A stretch of 64,000 nucleotides of DNA. Origin: Steinernema hermaphroditum (taxonomy: Eukaryota; Nematoda; Chromadorea; Rhabditida; Steinernematidae). The stretch is taken from positions 13,176,092 to 13,240,091 of the forward strand of contig CM059623.1 of the NCBI GenBank assembly GCA_030435675.1, in the 5' to 3' direction. Numbering within the stretch: the first letter of the stretch is position 1; every line of letters starts with the position of its first letter. The notes beneath the pieces are model-generated. The model was not told where the DNA came from. It worked only from the letters and a program-made list of their open reading frames with translations, and did no database searches. This document shows, in pieces, positions 9,735 to 20,788 of this stretch. Position numbers and translations under genes: made by a program.

Positions 9735-12090
9735 TGACTCATTGATCCTAGAGTGCAAACTCGTAAAACCATAGGTCACGATTGGATTGTTTGTGTCGAG
9801 ACATAGAACAAAGAGCACTGAATGATTCCCTTCCGGCGAGCTTCGATTCTACTTTCATTTTCAATAGTTGCTATGATTAATCATGTTTTTGTCACAAAGT
9901 GTGCCGAATCTATTTTCCACTTTTTTCCTTAGATATCTGTTTTTTCAATCACTTCCGCCATCGGTCGGCAGCAGGTCTCCATCGAAAACACACTTGTAGC
10001 GAGCGATGCTCTCCCGAGCGGCGCCTCTACTTGTGCTTTTGCACCTTCTCTGTGTCTACATCTTTCCCTTCACTCACAAGTTCTCTTCCTCCGTCCATCC
10101 ATGTGACGATTTCGAAACGTTTGTTTGCAACGAAGCCGAAAACGGTCGCCTCGGATCGCCTTTCTACGAGCTAAGACATGGCTACTTCGACATGCTCAGG
10201 GACGCTCTGGTTAAAGAAGACGATGTCATCATACGGGAATTCAAGAAGGTAAGCTGTGTTGTTGTGCAAAAATCCAATCGCATTATTATCAGGTTCTCAA
10301 CGTCTCTCTTGAAATAAGCGTTACTTTCACTGCTCGCGAACCAATTGCCAATCTGAAGCTTGCTTATCACAACAAGGTATTGTCCAGTAAATGTGATTTC
10401 AGTCGATCTTTCTAGTCTTCCAACTCAAAAGGCGAGATCGATGCTACAAAGATAAGGGACTATTCGAACCTGCTGCACCTCAAGCATATTCTGGAAAATG
10501 GCATGATCAATGAGAACCGCATGGCCAAACAGAAAAGGATTTACGATGAGGCGAAAGAAAAGTTTCTCTCCATTATGCAGGTATGAACGGAACTATCATC
10601 TGATTCACTATACATATCCGAGACTGGATCGAAAATTCAGCATGGTTGTGGGCATGTGGGCACGAAAAATACACAACTGAAATACGTGAATGGCAGCATG
10701 ATTGACCCACAAACAGGTCATTCCGAGCACCCCTCCCCCACTCACTCTGTTTTTGGTCACTTTGCCACTACACGATGGAAGTCATCTTTTCAGTAGCTTG
10801 ATTGCCACCTTTTTCATCATCTGACACTCTCTTAACGCCGCTCCGCGCATAAAATCGGTTCCGAACGGCTCCCCGACCCACTTGGGCTCCTTTCTTGGAG
10901 CGACCTGTTCCATGACCTGGAGCCCGCACCCATCTATTTCTTTAGATCCGCTATTGCATACCTTGCAAGGAATGCATACAGAAAACGTTTTGGCTGCGTA
11001 GTACCATAATTATGCCACATTTTTGTTCAACATTCGGATAACCCTTCCGGAAGTCCTCAGATTTGGCAAGTTTCAGAACACCACAGTACTCCAGCCAGCC
11101 GCGAAAGCTGAATACTTGAAACGTTTCGAAACGAAACGTCTCATTATCGGTCCTCAACAATCTGCACTGGATCTCGACTTAATCAATGCGACTATCGCCA
11201 AAATCCAAACGAAGTTCTTCGACATGAAAACCAACATAACCCCTAGGTAAGCAACACTTTTATAATCGGAATCACTCTCTTCTCTATAGGAAAGAATGCA
11301 ACCAGCAATGCATAATTGAGCACTACTATCACCTTCTTCAAGTTGCATACAACGACACTATGAATGGCAGCCCGCTTCAAGTCAAATATCCGGATCACCT
11401 GTTGTACGGTACTGACGAGTATTTCGAGGTGAACGCCTTCCACCGCCAGATTCTAATAATGCAAGAAGGATCAGGCATTTATGCTAATTCCTTTGTAAGT
11501 TGAGATTAGTTATTGAACAGCGTCTCTCTTCTAGTATGTTCCGCCTTCCGGGATTTACGAAGAAATAGATGACATTCCATACGGACTGAAACAAACAAGT
11601 TTGCCCGGTATTTTCTTGGATGCGTTCTTCACGGATCTCGTTCGCTTCATTATCATAAACGACATGGAATATTATGAACGCCTTCCAGGACATAAGTGTT
11701 TCGAAGAAGAAGGAGTCAGCGATGTCAGCGGTCTAATCTGCGATGAGTAATGTGGCTATGACATTTCAGCATGTTAACCATATCGTAGCTTCTCTACGTG
11801 AAGAAGTGAAGATGATCGACACCACTCCGCCCGGGAAATTTCCAAACAACCCTTTCAACGACATGCAGTGGTACCTGATTTTCATTCAGTCTAATTACTG
11901 CGAAGACGACGCTAGCCCTACGTCGCGAACGCTTGGAACGAGAAGCTACTTTTTTAAGCAGAACCCAACGTTCCAGAAGGCCTTTGGTTGCAAGCCGGGG
12001 CATAGGCTCTACACAGCTGAGAAGGATTTGTGCATGTTGTACTAACAATTTGCTTATTTGTTTATAAAAAGCATGTAATTCAACAAAAGA
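9735..12090 (+). repeat. Segmental duplication, unit 2
   Basis: Second copy of the block at 5910-8285, with matching upstream flank, gene and 3' flank. Intron 3 content differs between the units. Confidence 0.85.
10006..12045 (+). CDS. M13-like secreted protein 3, no zinc site
   Basis: Exons 10006-10248, 10293-10376, 10416-10580, 11077-11246, 11290-11494, 11535-11723 and 11770-12045 keep frame and give about 443 residues. Sizes and phases are identical to those of the gene at 6185. The leader is MLSRAAPLLVLLHLLCVYI, then HPCDDFETFVCNE; the end is MQWYLIFIQSNYC and FQKAFGCKPGHRLYT..LC. There is no HExxH. Compared with its twin, substitutions are scattered and no frame is broken, so both copies may still be under coding constraint. 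Intron 3 (496 nt) has unrelated content, with C-rich stretches such as CACCCCTCCCCCACTC. Confidence 0.82.
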
Positions 12091-12802
12091 TCTGAAAGAA
12101 AGTTTTAAGTTCACCGAGAACCCATTAAAGTTTTGACCACATTGCTCCGAAATTTATGTGAACAATAAAAACTGTCAAAAAAAAAACAACACTATCACAT
12201 CAGATGCTGTCCGCGATGCAAGCCTTCAAACGCAAAAAAAAAATATACCGGTCGCACAAGTCTTGTGGTTCAATTCGTCCCATACTTATCGGATGGAGGC
12301 CGTAAGGGACTTCGATTTGGCATGTTTAGTAGAGCTGACCTTGCTCTGTAAGATTCTTCAAGCGGCATAATCAATCGGGTTCTAATGGGGAGACTTTGAC
12401 GGTCAAAACTATTTGTCCTTGCTTGGCACAGACAGCAGACAACTATTCTTGATTTCGATCCATAGTACGGAGTCCAGTCTTTCTAAAGGATCCAATTTCC
12501 ATCGGGTTCTGAGGCGAAATGAGTGACTTTCTTCCTCAGGATTTCCGACTCACGGTTTCAGCCTTTGCTCTTTGCCATCCCCTCATAGTGCTTCCAGAGC
12601 ATTTTAAAAACTTAGGACAGCCTGTGTTGTTATTTGTTGTAGTGGATAAGTATCGTGGAACGAGCGGGAGTCGCAGGATACCTCTGCTTCTCTTTTAATG
12701 ACAATGACAATCACATCATGAAAATTCAGGTGCGTTTTATAAGAACTACAGCTTAAAAGTAAAACACATGTAATAACTAATCACAAGCAATGCGTTCTCT
12801 TT
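12046..12802. other. Spacer between convergent M13-like genes
   Basis: The 3' flanks of the gene ending at 12045 and of the reverse-strand gene ending at 12803. No coding region, RNA gene or repeat recognised. Confidence 0.5.
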
Positions 12803-14384
12803 TCAGTTAAAAAGACGACACTTCTCCACATCCTCCTTCTTGCGGAACAACTTCTGTTCGGGCCGGCAGCCAAACGACCTCTGGAACTGTTGAGTGGGAG
12901 CATAAGACTGCGGGATGTTGATATCCACCGAACACCATTTCGATTCTAAAGCTGCTGCGAAGAGCTGAATCTGATTGAAATTTTCCGATCCAATTCCAAA
13001 GGGTTCATAAGTGCCGAGTGGCTTTGAGGTATCGGTAAGCATATTGGCGATTAGACGAAAAGCTTCCACCGAATAGACGCTCAGCTGAACAGGTCCTTTT
13101 TAAAGGTAATCAGCCTGAGACCTACACCCTCAATGGAGTTATTCTCGTAGCACTCCCAGACGGCAGGATCACCAATTTCGCTGAAGTTGTAGTGAGTGGC
13201 AACCCTGTCCAGGAGAAGATAGGCGAACACGAACGCAAAGTGTGGTTTGTAAACGCGAGGAAGGCTGTCCGGAAAGTAGATGATATTTGGCGACAGATAC
13301 TGTAAAATCACGCTTGCTAAATTGCTTTTAACTGTTAATAACTCACAATGACGTTGTTGTCGTTTTCGTTGACATACGTAAACTCATTGAGGATGTGATC
13401 TTTAGCGAAATTCACAACGCCGACAGACGAGTTTTGTTGGAAGAAGCTGTTGATGAGGTCCGGAACGGGCGAGCTGAACCTAACGGTTACGGTATCTTTG
13501 CCTTTGTCATCGACCACAATTTTGTCATAGGCGTCGTGAAGCATTTGTTCATAGTCGGAAAGTGTGAGGTTTGATCGATTTTTCAATCTTAAACAATATG
13601 CTATACGTGGCTCATGGTCGATAGAACATTTACGCTTGTCTTCTAAGTAGTCCAAAATTGTTGTGAACCTTAAAAATGAGTTCCTCCACGAAATCGAGAT
13701 CTTCCAAGTGGTCTGGAAGACCGAGGATTACTCGTTTGGCCCGTAGTTCCTCAATAATTGCTGTTTTGGTGTCGGCTGGCAGCCAAGTAATGGCCTAAAA
13801 TGTGTAATGTACGTCCAATAAACAGTATATTGTTAGATTAAGATTGATGATTTGATGACTATACTATCAAAAACCCAATCGGCCGACCCACCGTCACAAG
13901 TTCCGTGACCTTCGCCTTGACTTTCTCGAACATCTGTTGAAGCTCCGCTTTCCAGGCACGGGAAATGAGGTTCTCCTGCAGAATAAACTTCACGAATAGG
14001 AGATTATAGTAGTCCCGAAAATGTTCGGCGTTCGCATAATGGTAATCACGAAAGTCTTGCTTTTCCAAGCCAACGACGGTGACTCGATCGAAATCCTCCG
14101 AAACCTACCAAATTACGGCTTGACATCAACGAATCGCTCATTCCACGTACCTGCTCAAACAACCGGAGCAGTTCATCCGATTCCTTCACAAGGGCATCCC
14201 TCAGCCGTGCACGCAGTCCGCGATGCAGCTGCTGGACAAGAGGACTGGACCCGTTATTTCCTTGTTCGTTGCAGACAAATTTGTGGAAGTCGTCACAAGG
14301 GTCGACGGTTGTGGAGAACTTGTGGATGAGGTCCGCATCCGACCATATGGCGAGGGACAGGAATATTAACACAGATAAACGCAT
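12803..14384 (-). CDS. M13-like secreted protein 4, no zinc site
   Basis: Six in-frame exons on the reverse strand: 14384-14151, 14104-13892, 13794-13634, 13587-13347, 13299-13126 and 13084-12803, about 434 residues. It starts MRLSVLIFLSLAIWSDA, then HKFSTTVDPCDDFHKFVCNE (Asp replaces His before Pro). Two introns present in other members are missing, since exons 2+3 and 5+6 are fused. The last exon ends FQRSFGCRPEQKLF..C. The catalytic-helix region after YFPDSLPRVYKPH reads FAFVFAYLLLD, without HExxH. The Met at 14384 is preferred over upstream in-frame starts because it begins the leader. Confidence 0.8.
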
Positions 14385-15324
14385 CCTTCGACAAGCATTT
14401 GAGAAGTAAAGAGGGCGACGGATCTCAAATGGCGGATGTGGAGGGTGTGGAGAGTCGATAATGATCGATGGGTTGAAGGACATTGGCCCAAGTGTAAAAT
14501 GTTTTTGTCAGTCTGCCATGTTTTTGATCTTCGCCCTGCACTTTGACAAGACTTGTGTTCTCGAATCTATGCTTTTCGTCGTTGTTCGCTAAGCTATAAA
14601 TATGACCAGTCCATAAGGATCACGTATACCTTCTAAAGCACATTCTAACAACAATGAGCTAAGTGAGTGATCATTGTTGTTGGCACAATCTCTCAGACTC
14701 CCAGAAGGACTGGAACACCAGTGTTTTGACGTCGCCGGCAAGAGGGGAAAAGAGGAGAACCACACCACTAACGGTCCAAAAGGGGATAACACAAAAATAC
14801 CCTGCACCTTCAGATTCCGAAGAAGCGTTGTAACTTCGAAGTACGCCAGATGAACCGAAAAAGGAATTCCATTTTACACGCTGTGCCGCAACTGGACAAA
14901 GCTCGTCACCTGCCTCGCTGATGAAAACCGTCGAAGATGCAACGCTGACGTCCAAGCCTCCAACCGTTCCGCTGACGTGCTCAACAATCTGCGCTTTTCC
15001 CTGATTCATTTTTGACTCTGATTCCGCTTCCACCGCCGACTTCAGAAGAAAGACAGTTACTACAGTGCGATAATGTGTTTCTTGTGCTCAGACATTAGAA
15101 TTTTACGATATAACTGATACAAGCCGACCGAAAAACGAAAGCCGGACTATAGAAACTCTTTAGCTTCCAAACTAACCGTCTGCGTTAACTAAGTAGCTTA
15201 CACGCCATCTTCTGCGACCACTCTACGTCGGTCTTTCTCCGCATTTTTATCGGATCTTTTCTGAAAGCAATGTAAAACTCAAAATAGGAAACAGTGCTCT
15301 TTGAACGGCCTGTTCGGACTACAT
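14385..15324. other. Spacer, no supported gene
   Basis: A 120-codon ORF on the reverse strand (14671-15033) and overlapping ORFs on the forward strand have no leader or family motif. Nothing else is recognised. Confidence 0.45.
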
Positions 15325-15485
15325 TCTGAGGAGGAACCTCGAACGATTCGCTGTTTCGCTGCTGCAAACAATGATCAATGTTTGAAAATATTTCGTGCCA
15401 AGGGAGGTTTCCACTTTTTGCAAGACATCGCCTGTTTTCACCGGAGCTTCCGCCATCAATCAAGAACCATTCTCCTGAACTGAAC
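15325..15485 (+). promoter_or_regulatory. Conserved upstream block (copy 1 of 3)
   Basis: The block CCTCGAACGATTCGCTGTTT ... TTTGAAAATATTTCGTGCCA ... CACTTTTTGCAAGACATCG is repeated nearly unchanged at 18985-19120 and, more diverged, at 22455-22600. Each copy lies 50-200 nt before the ATG of one subfamily of M13-like genes. It is either shared regulatory sequence or simply part of the duplicated unit. Confidence 0.55.
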
Positions 15486-15526
15486 AACTGAACAACAAGT
15501 GAGATAGCAAAGTGTGTTCAACCGTT

Positions 15527-15724
15527 ATGAAACGGACGGTTGTACTCCTCGTGCTTCCCTTCTTGTGCGTCTGTTCCGAAAGACTAGACCACAAATTCTC
15601 GTCTATTGTTCATCCATGTGATGATTTCGAAGAATTTGTTTGTAACGAAAACGAAAATGAAGGTCTCAGTGCGCTGTTCGATAGTCTAAGAAACGGTTTC
15701 TCATTCATTGAGGGGTTGAAGAAG
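15527..15724 (+). pseudogene. Exon-1 fragment of an M13-like gene
   Basis: The first exon encodes a leader (MKRTVVLLVLPFLCVC) and HKFSSIVHPCDDFEEFVCNE, but lacks 13-15 codons near its end compared with the genes at 19164 and 22637. The donor GTTTG remains. Exons 2-8 were not found downstream; the following sequence is a mariner element and then an unrelated reverse-strand gene. It is read as a truncated copy left by partial duplication. Confidence 0.75.
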
Positions 15725-15806
15725 GTTTGTTTTACTGATTTATAAATTGATAGATGAGTTAAATATAAGTTTTCAATATTTTAAGAATGTAAGCTCGGTA
15801 AAACTA

Positions 15807-17686
15807 TTGGGTTGGTGCATTGAAAATGTCAGATCATTTTGTGATTATTTACAGAAACAAAGCACAAAGATTTCAGACAAAGTATTCATCGTTCTTATGT
15901 ACAACTTCAGTCCACTTTATAGGCAACATCCGGATTCCTCGTTTGTAGAATACGCGGGGTTAAAAATTGAAAAACCTTTTTGTTCCGATTTTCGACCTCT
16001 TAACCTTATTTTGGATAGTTTCTTTTGATATCGTCACTTATGGATGAGCACAGGTGAGAGTAAAATAGAGCTAAGACAGTGCTATATAGACGACAAAAAA
16101 GAAATCTCTGAGTTTAAAGTAGAGAGCTTTTGTGGAGGTCGACTTGGAAATACACGGCCTCGGGCAGTCGGACGTTTTGTCGATCCAAGGGTCATTTTTT
16201 CCACATTTGGCCTCTATTTCTGTGAAGTAAAAATGAACTCGTGGAGTCACTATGTAGGCATAGTAGCTACGAGCGACAGCTACCTGATGCATATCCCCAT
16301 TATCTGTTATAGTACTTAACCAATTGGAAACGTTAGAGTTAACGGAACATAGTGATCCGAGAAGGCCGTCTTTTTGAGATTAGCTCATGTTGTGATATAT
16401 GACAAACACAACGATAGGTGCATTCGGAAGGTAAGACATAACGGTGTACGTGATTGGCAGCAATCAACGTCCATCACACAATTAAAACCATAGGAATCCC
16501 GTACATCACTTCGTATTTCGCAATTGTGAGGTACCAGATTAAGGACCGTCATACTGGGATACTTCTCCATGATCAGGGGCCGATTTCACAAAGCGCAAAC
16601 GCAAACGCAATTCGCAATTGCGACGCAATTTTCAATTTCACAAAACGCAATTGCGTAAAAACGCAATTTTCGGTTTCACAAAACGCAATTGCGCAAACGC
16701 AATTCTTCGGTTTCACAAAACGCAATTACGCAAACGCAAAACGCAATTGCGTCGCAATTCAGTGACATCCTCCGAGCATGTCACTTTCGAACGCAATTGT
16801 AGAATTTGACCGAGAATTAGCTGTTTTTTCGTGCTTTATCAATGTGTCTACCACTTTCTGGCTACCACTGGATATTTACCTTGAAAAGTGTTTGGGTATT
16901 CGTGGTGGGACCAGGGGTGGGTCGCAGATTAACCTACCCACACCAAAAACCGGCAAAGTTGGCATAAATCATCCTTCTGTGGTGATCCACAGCTTAACCG
17001 AACGTGCGAACTTTCCTAATTATGACCTGCTGTAGGCCGGTCGAACCTACGAAATTTACTAACAAATTAGCAAAGGCTTAAAATCTTCTCAAAATCAGTT
17101 TGCAGAGGTCTCCCAAATTGGTACGAACATGCGACATTTACCTAATTGTGGCCCGTTCCTAACATCGGTTTACTGTATGTCGGAGTAATTGCTGACAACA
17201 AAAGAAGTGATGTGCTAGCTGCTCAGCGACAAAGAAGAACATGTGCTCCCAAAGACAGAAGGATCCGTAGTCATTGAACATGCAACGCAATTGCGATTTG
17301 CGTTTGCGACGCAATTGCGAATTGCGTTTGCGTTTGCGACACAATTGTACAACGCAAACGCAAATTTGCGTTTGAGACGCAATTGCGAATTGCGAATTGT
17401 GTTTGCGTTTGCGTTTGCGTCTCGAAACGCAAACGCAAATTTGCGTTTGCGACGCAATTGCGTCATTTGCGTTTGTAATTGCGTTTGCGTCGCAATTGCG
17501 AATTGCGTTTGCGTTTGCGCTTTGTGAAATCGGCCCCAGGAAGAATGCAATGGACAAGGGGAAAATCATAATGTAGGGTTATAGTTCACTGTACTCCACA
17601 ATGCGCCCATCAGTTGTTCCCTGTGAGTAAATACTGCGAAATTATGCCATGTTTATGTCACTGACATTTTCAATGCACCAACCCAA
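15807..17686 (+). mobile_element. Mariner-like element with TA target duplication
   Basis: Perfect inverted ends of about 26 bp start TTGGGTTGGTGCATTGAAAA at 15807 and mirror at 17686, with TA on both sides (15805-15806 and 17687-17688). The ends resemble mariner/Tc1 terminal repeats. A 962 bp second element (16576-17537) is inserted inside, so the host element is about 0.9 kb and non-autonomous. Related fragments occur at least six more times in this window. No transposase catalytic ORF was seen. Confidence 0.88.
16576..17537. mobile_element. Nested transposon with 53 bp inverted ends built of CGCAAA/CGCAATT units
   Basis: The ends are perfect inverted repeats of about 53 bp, starting GGGGCCGATTTCACAAAGCG. 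Inside each end the motifs CGCAAACGCAA and CGCAATTGCG are reiterated over about 180 nt (left) and 250 nt (right); the core is unrelated and has no long ORF. Clustered subterminal motifs of this sort usually bind a transposase. No clear target-site duplication was identified. It sits inside the mariner-like element, so it is younger than that element. Confidence 0.8.
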
Positions 17687-17948
17687 TAGAATAAAGCATT
17701 AGTTGAAGAGCAGATCGCTAGTGCTATTTATTACCATCCACATGCGTATTTATCAATGATGCTAATCAAACGAAGATTTTACACATATCGGAGAACAGTA
17801 TCGTGTTCTCAGCATATTTGACAACGAATACGCCCTTAGTTCTGCATTCGTTGCTGCAGAGTCACTATTCCGGTAGAGTCGTAGGGTGCAAAGTCACCAC
17901 AGCACGATGGACCCACAATACCTTTGTTCTGTTGATCAACCTCGTTTA

Positions 17949-18758
17949 TTAAAACCATTCTTCTGTTTCGTAACATTTTAAATATTTGGCGCCAATCTTA
18001 GGTTTCCCCTTGTGCGTAAGGCATCTGAACCAGTGGTGACCGTAACCACTCACGTAGTAGGAACCTCCTTTATTGTAGAAATGGGCTGATTCGAAATTGG
18101 TTTTTGCTTCGAGATCTTGTACCCACTCACTGAACATTTCCGATAAATAAAGAGGCGAACTATTTAGACTTACCTATTTTCCAAATGATTAACAGTGACA
18201 GTCAAGTATAATGCGTCCAGATACCAGTGGAACCGCTTGGAACCCTTATGCTCAATCTCCATGAAGAGAATGTTAGGGAGGGTCAGGCACGTTATGTACT
18301 CGTCGCGGGTGGTCGCCTCATAGCGGCAAGCCTTCTCTACGTCCTTGTATCTCGAACCCTGTAGCGTATCCTCCTGGAAGTGTGAAAATAAAAAAAACGA
18401 AAGTCAATGGAAAACATACGAAGTCATCGGTTGCATTTACACCGAAATGGCCATCACCATTACGCATTGGAGAGTCTTTATAATAGTAGAGGAGCTGATG
18501 TGTCGATTCGTTGGCGTACGCAAGAATGAATTGTATGTTTATGTCGACGGCTGTAATCGATAAATAGGATGTGCGTACACTATACTAAAGTCACCAAACG
18601 TATAAGGATTCAAAGGGTCGAAGAGATACATTGGCATGTATGAAGTACTTATCGGGGTATTTGTCGTCATAGTAGTGACCGCCGTAGTGATCGCGGTAGT
18701 AGTAGGCGTCGGCCCCTGACGACAGAGCCAGTAGGACGAGAGACAAGAACATCGTCAT
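17949..18758 (-). CDS. Secreted Tyr/His-rich protein, unknown family
   Basis: Four exons on the reverse strand give roughly 200 residues. Exon 1 (from 18758) has the leader MTMFLSLVLLALSSGADA and then a Tyr-rich start (YYYRDHYGGHYYDDKYPDKY). Exon 2 contains INIQFILAYANESTHQLLYY. Exon 3 contains EKACRYEATTRDEYITC and MEIEHKGSKRFHWYLDALYL. Exon 4 contains GGSYYVSGYGHHWFRCLTHK and ends with EEWF. The polyadenylation motif AATAAA overlaps the stop codon. The repeated -H-x-W-Y/F- pattern and Cys content suggest an extracellular beta-rich fold, possibly PLAT-like, but this is weak. It is divergently arranged with the M13-like gene at 19164 across about 400 bp that contains the conserved upstream block. 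Exon limits are approximate. Confidence 0.65.
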
Positions 18759-18984
18759 CTGCAGGACGAACTGTGGCGCTAATCCACTTTAAAACCGAGA
18801 ACATCAGGCTGAATTTATGAGTTGATTTCAGGAGCAGAGATATGGTGGGTGGATGGAAATACGGAGGCGTTTGATATAATGCTAATGGATGCAGGGAAAA
18901 GTGCAGTTTACACAAAGCATCATTCATCACTTTACACAAAAACGGACAAATATTATATGAGAAGATCATCATACTGTATCCAAG

Positions 18985-19120
18985 AACCTCGAACGATTCG
19001 CTGTTTCGCTGCTGCAAACAATGATCAATGTTTGAAAATATTTCGTGCCAAGGGAGGTTTCCACTTTTTGCAAGACATCGACTGTTCTCACCGGCGCTTC
19101 CGCCATCAATCAAGAATTCT
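18985..19120 (+). promoter_or_regulatory. Conserved upstream block (copy 2 of 3)
   Basis: Nearly identical to 15340-15475. It lies between the divergent genes at 18758 and 19164, so it could act on either. Confidence 0.5.
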
Positions 19121-19163
19121 CCGAGTGAACAACAAGTGACATAGCAAATTGTGTTCAACCGTT

Positions 19164-20788
19164 ATGAAACGGACAGTTGTACTTCTCCTGCTTTCCTTTT
19201 TGTGCGTTTATTCTACGAGATTAGCACACAAATTCTCGTCTACTGTTCATCCATGCGATGATTTCGAAGAATTCGTTTGCAATGAAGACGAAAATGGAGG
19301 TCTCAGTCCGCTGTTCGATAGTCTAAGAAACGGTTTCTACGATCGGCTAAAGGAAGCACTTCTGAAAGACAACGATGTGGTAATTGAGGGGTTGAAAAAT
19401 GTGAGTTTAACTTATTTATAAATTGTTGACAATCTTAACTTTCAGCTCTTCGCCGGTCCAAACATCACATTCCAGGTGGACTTCCCTTATCACTCGCACG
19501 TTCCCACCAGATACCTAAATTTAACGTATCATAATGGGGTAGCACGTCTGTAAAATTTGCATATTTCTAAGAACCGTTATAGCTAACCAACAACACGCAT
19601 CGTATTGACACCACACAAATCCAGGTTTACCTGAACCTACTCTTCTCGAAGTATACTCATCAAAACAAACTACGTAACGCCAACTGGACCAATGAAGTTT
19701 ACAACTTGTATGACGATGTGAAAGCACAGGTCATTGGTATAGTCCAGGTGCCCAAATCTCTTGCATGTTCATTTTCTCTAGTCTGTAGCTTCTAGAACTC
19801 AACACTGGAACAAGAGCATATCAACAAGTTTGTGAGCAGCTTCAAACAGCAAGGAGTCGATGGTGGCCTGGAAAACGAGGAGAGCTACTTCTATGTTCTC
19901 ATGAGCGCCCTTTCAACAATTCAACAACGATTCATAGATCTAAAGAACACTTTGACCCTGGAGTAGGTTTTTGCCTTACCACAACAATGGCTGCTTTGCT
20001 GTTTGCAGAGCAGATTGTAATGATGACTGTAAGATTAAAAGGTACTCGAATCTGGTGGAAACTGCCATGAACGAGACTGTCTACAGTGATCGGACCTTGG
20101 AGCGACTTCCTTTCGTACTGTCGATACCAGTCAGTAGTTATGTCCTTTACCTAACCAATAATGCCTTCAGCAGGAGTTGCGCGACATCCTGAATCGAATG
20201 TTCATCCGCACCAAGTACCTTGAACAGGACCTAGTGGCAAGTCAACTGTTGCAGATCCCCGACCATGTCTGTTCAGCTTGTGCCAGTGGCCTTCTTTTAC
20301 GTTCCCTGGACTGAAGACAGCATTGAATACATGATGAAATACAACGAGCTGATCTATCAGTTCTCACTGGAAGCCTTCACTGATGTGGTCAGTGACGACG
20401 ACAGATTCCTGCAGATGGCAAAAGGTGACGGATTCAAGTGCTACCATAGAGCCGGCTACTGCAGGGTATGGCCATTAGGCAATGTACCGAAATACAGAGA
20501 GCATATTTGTAGGCTCACATTGAATTCCTTGAAGCAGTGCGTCTCACAACAAAGATAATCAAGGAACGAACTGAAGATGGTGGTAGCGGCTTTAGCGATC
20601 TGCATTGGTTTTTCTTTTATATGCAGTCGAGGTGGTGCATTCACGGCATGACCGAAGAGGAGTACGCGTGTGATTCCACTTTTAAGCCCTTCTTGAAACA
20701 GAGCACCGACTTCCAGAAGGCTTTTAACTGCAAGCCGGGACATAAACTGTACACGGCTGCGGAAAATATGTGTAAAATCTTCGTTTGA
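19164..20788 (+). CDS. M13-like secreted protein 5, no zinc site
   Basis: Eight in-frame exons: 19164-19400, 19446-19538, 19583-19747, 19796-19962, 20009-20129, 20171-20233, 20277-20465 and 20513-20788, about 436 residues. The leader is MKRTVVLLLLSFLCVYS, then HKFSSTVHPCDDFEEFVCNE. The catalytic-equivalent exon (LVPVAFFYVPWTEDSIEYMM) has no HExxH. The end has LHWFFFYMQSRWC and FQKAFNCKPGHKLYT..MC. The Met at 19164 follows an in-frame GTG and starts the leader. One extra intron splits the region that is a single exon in the copies at 2763-12045, so this belongs to a second subfamily with 22637. Confidence 0.82.

Noticed and set aside
14671..15033. 120-codon reverse ORF
   Set aside because: No leader, motif or splice partner; low-complexity Ser/Val composition; opposite strand equally open.
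16581..17530. Possible CRISPR-like array from regularly repeated short units
   Set aside because: Units are 5-8 nt, not separated by unique spacers, and confined to transposon ends in a eukaryotic genome.
17215..17569. ORFs rich in Asn-Ala and Lys-Arg repeats on both strands
   Set aside because: They are translations of the CGCAAA/CGCAATT repeats of the nested transposon, not genes.
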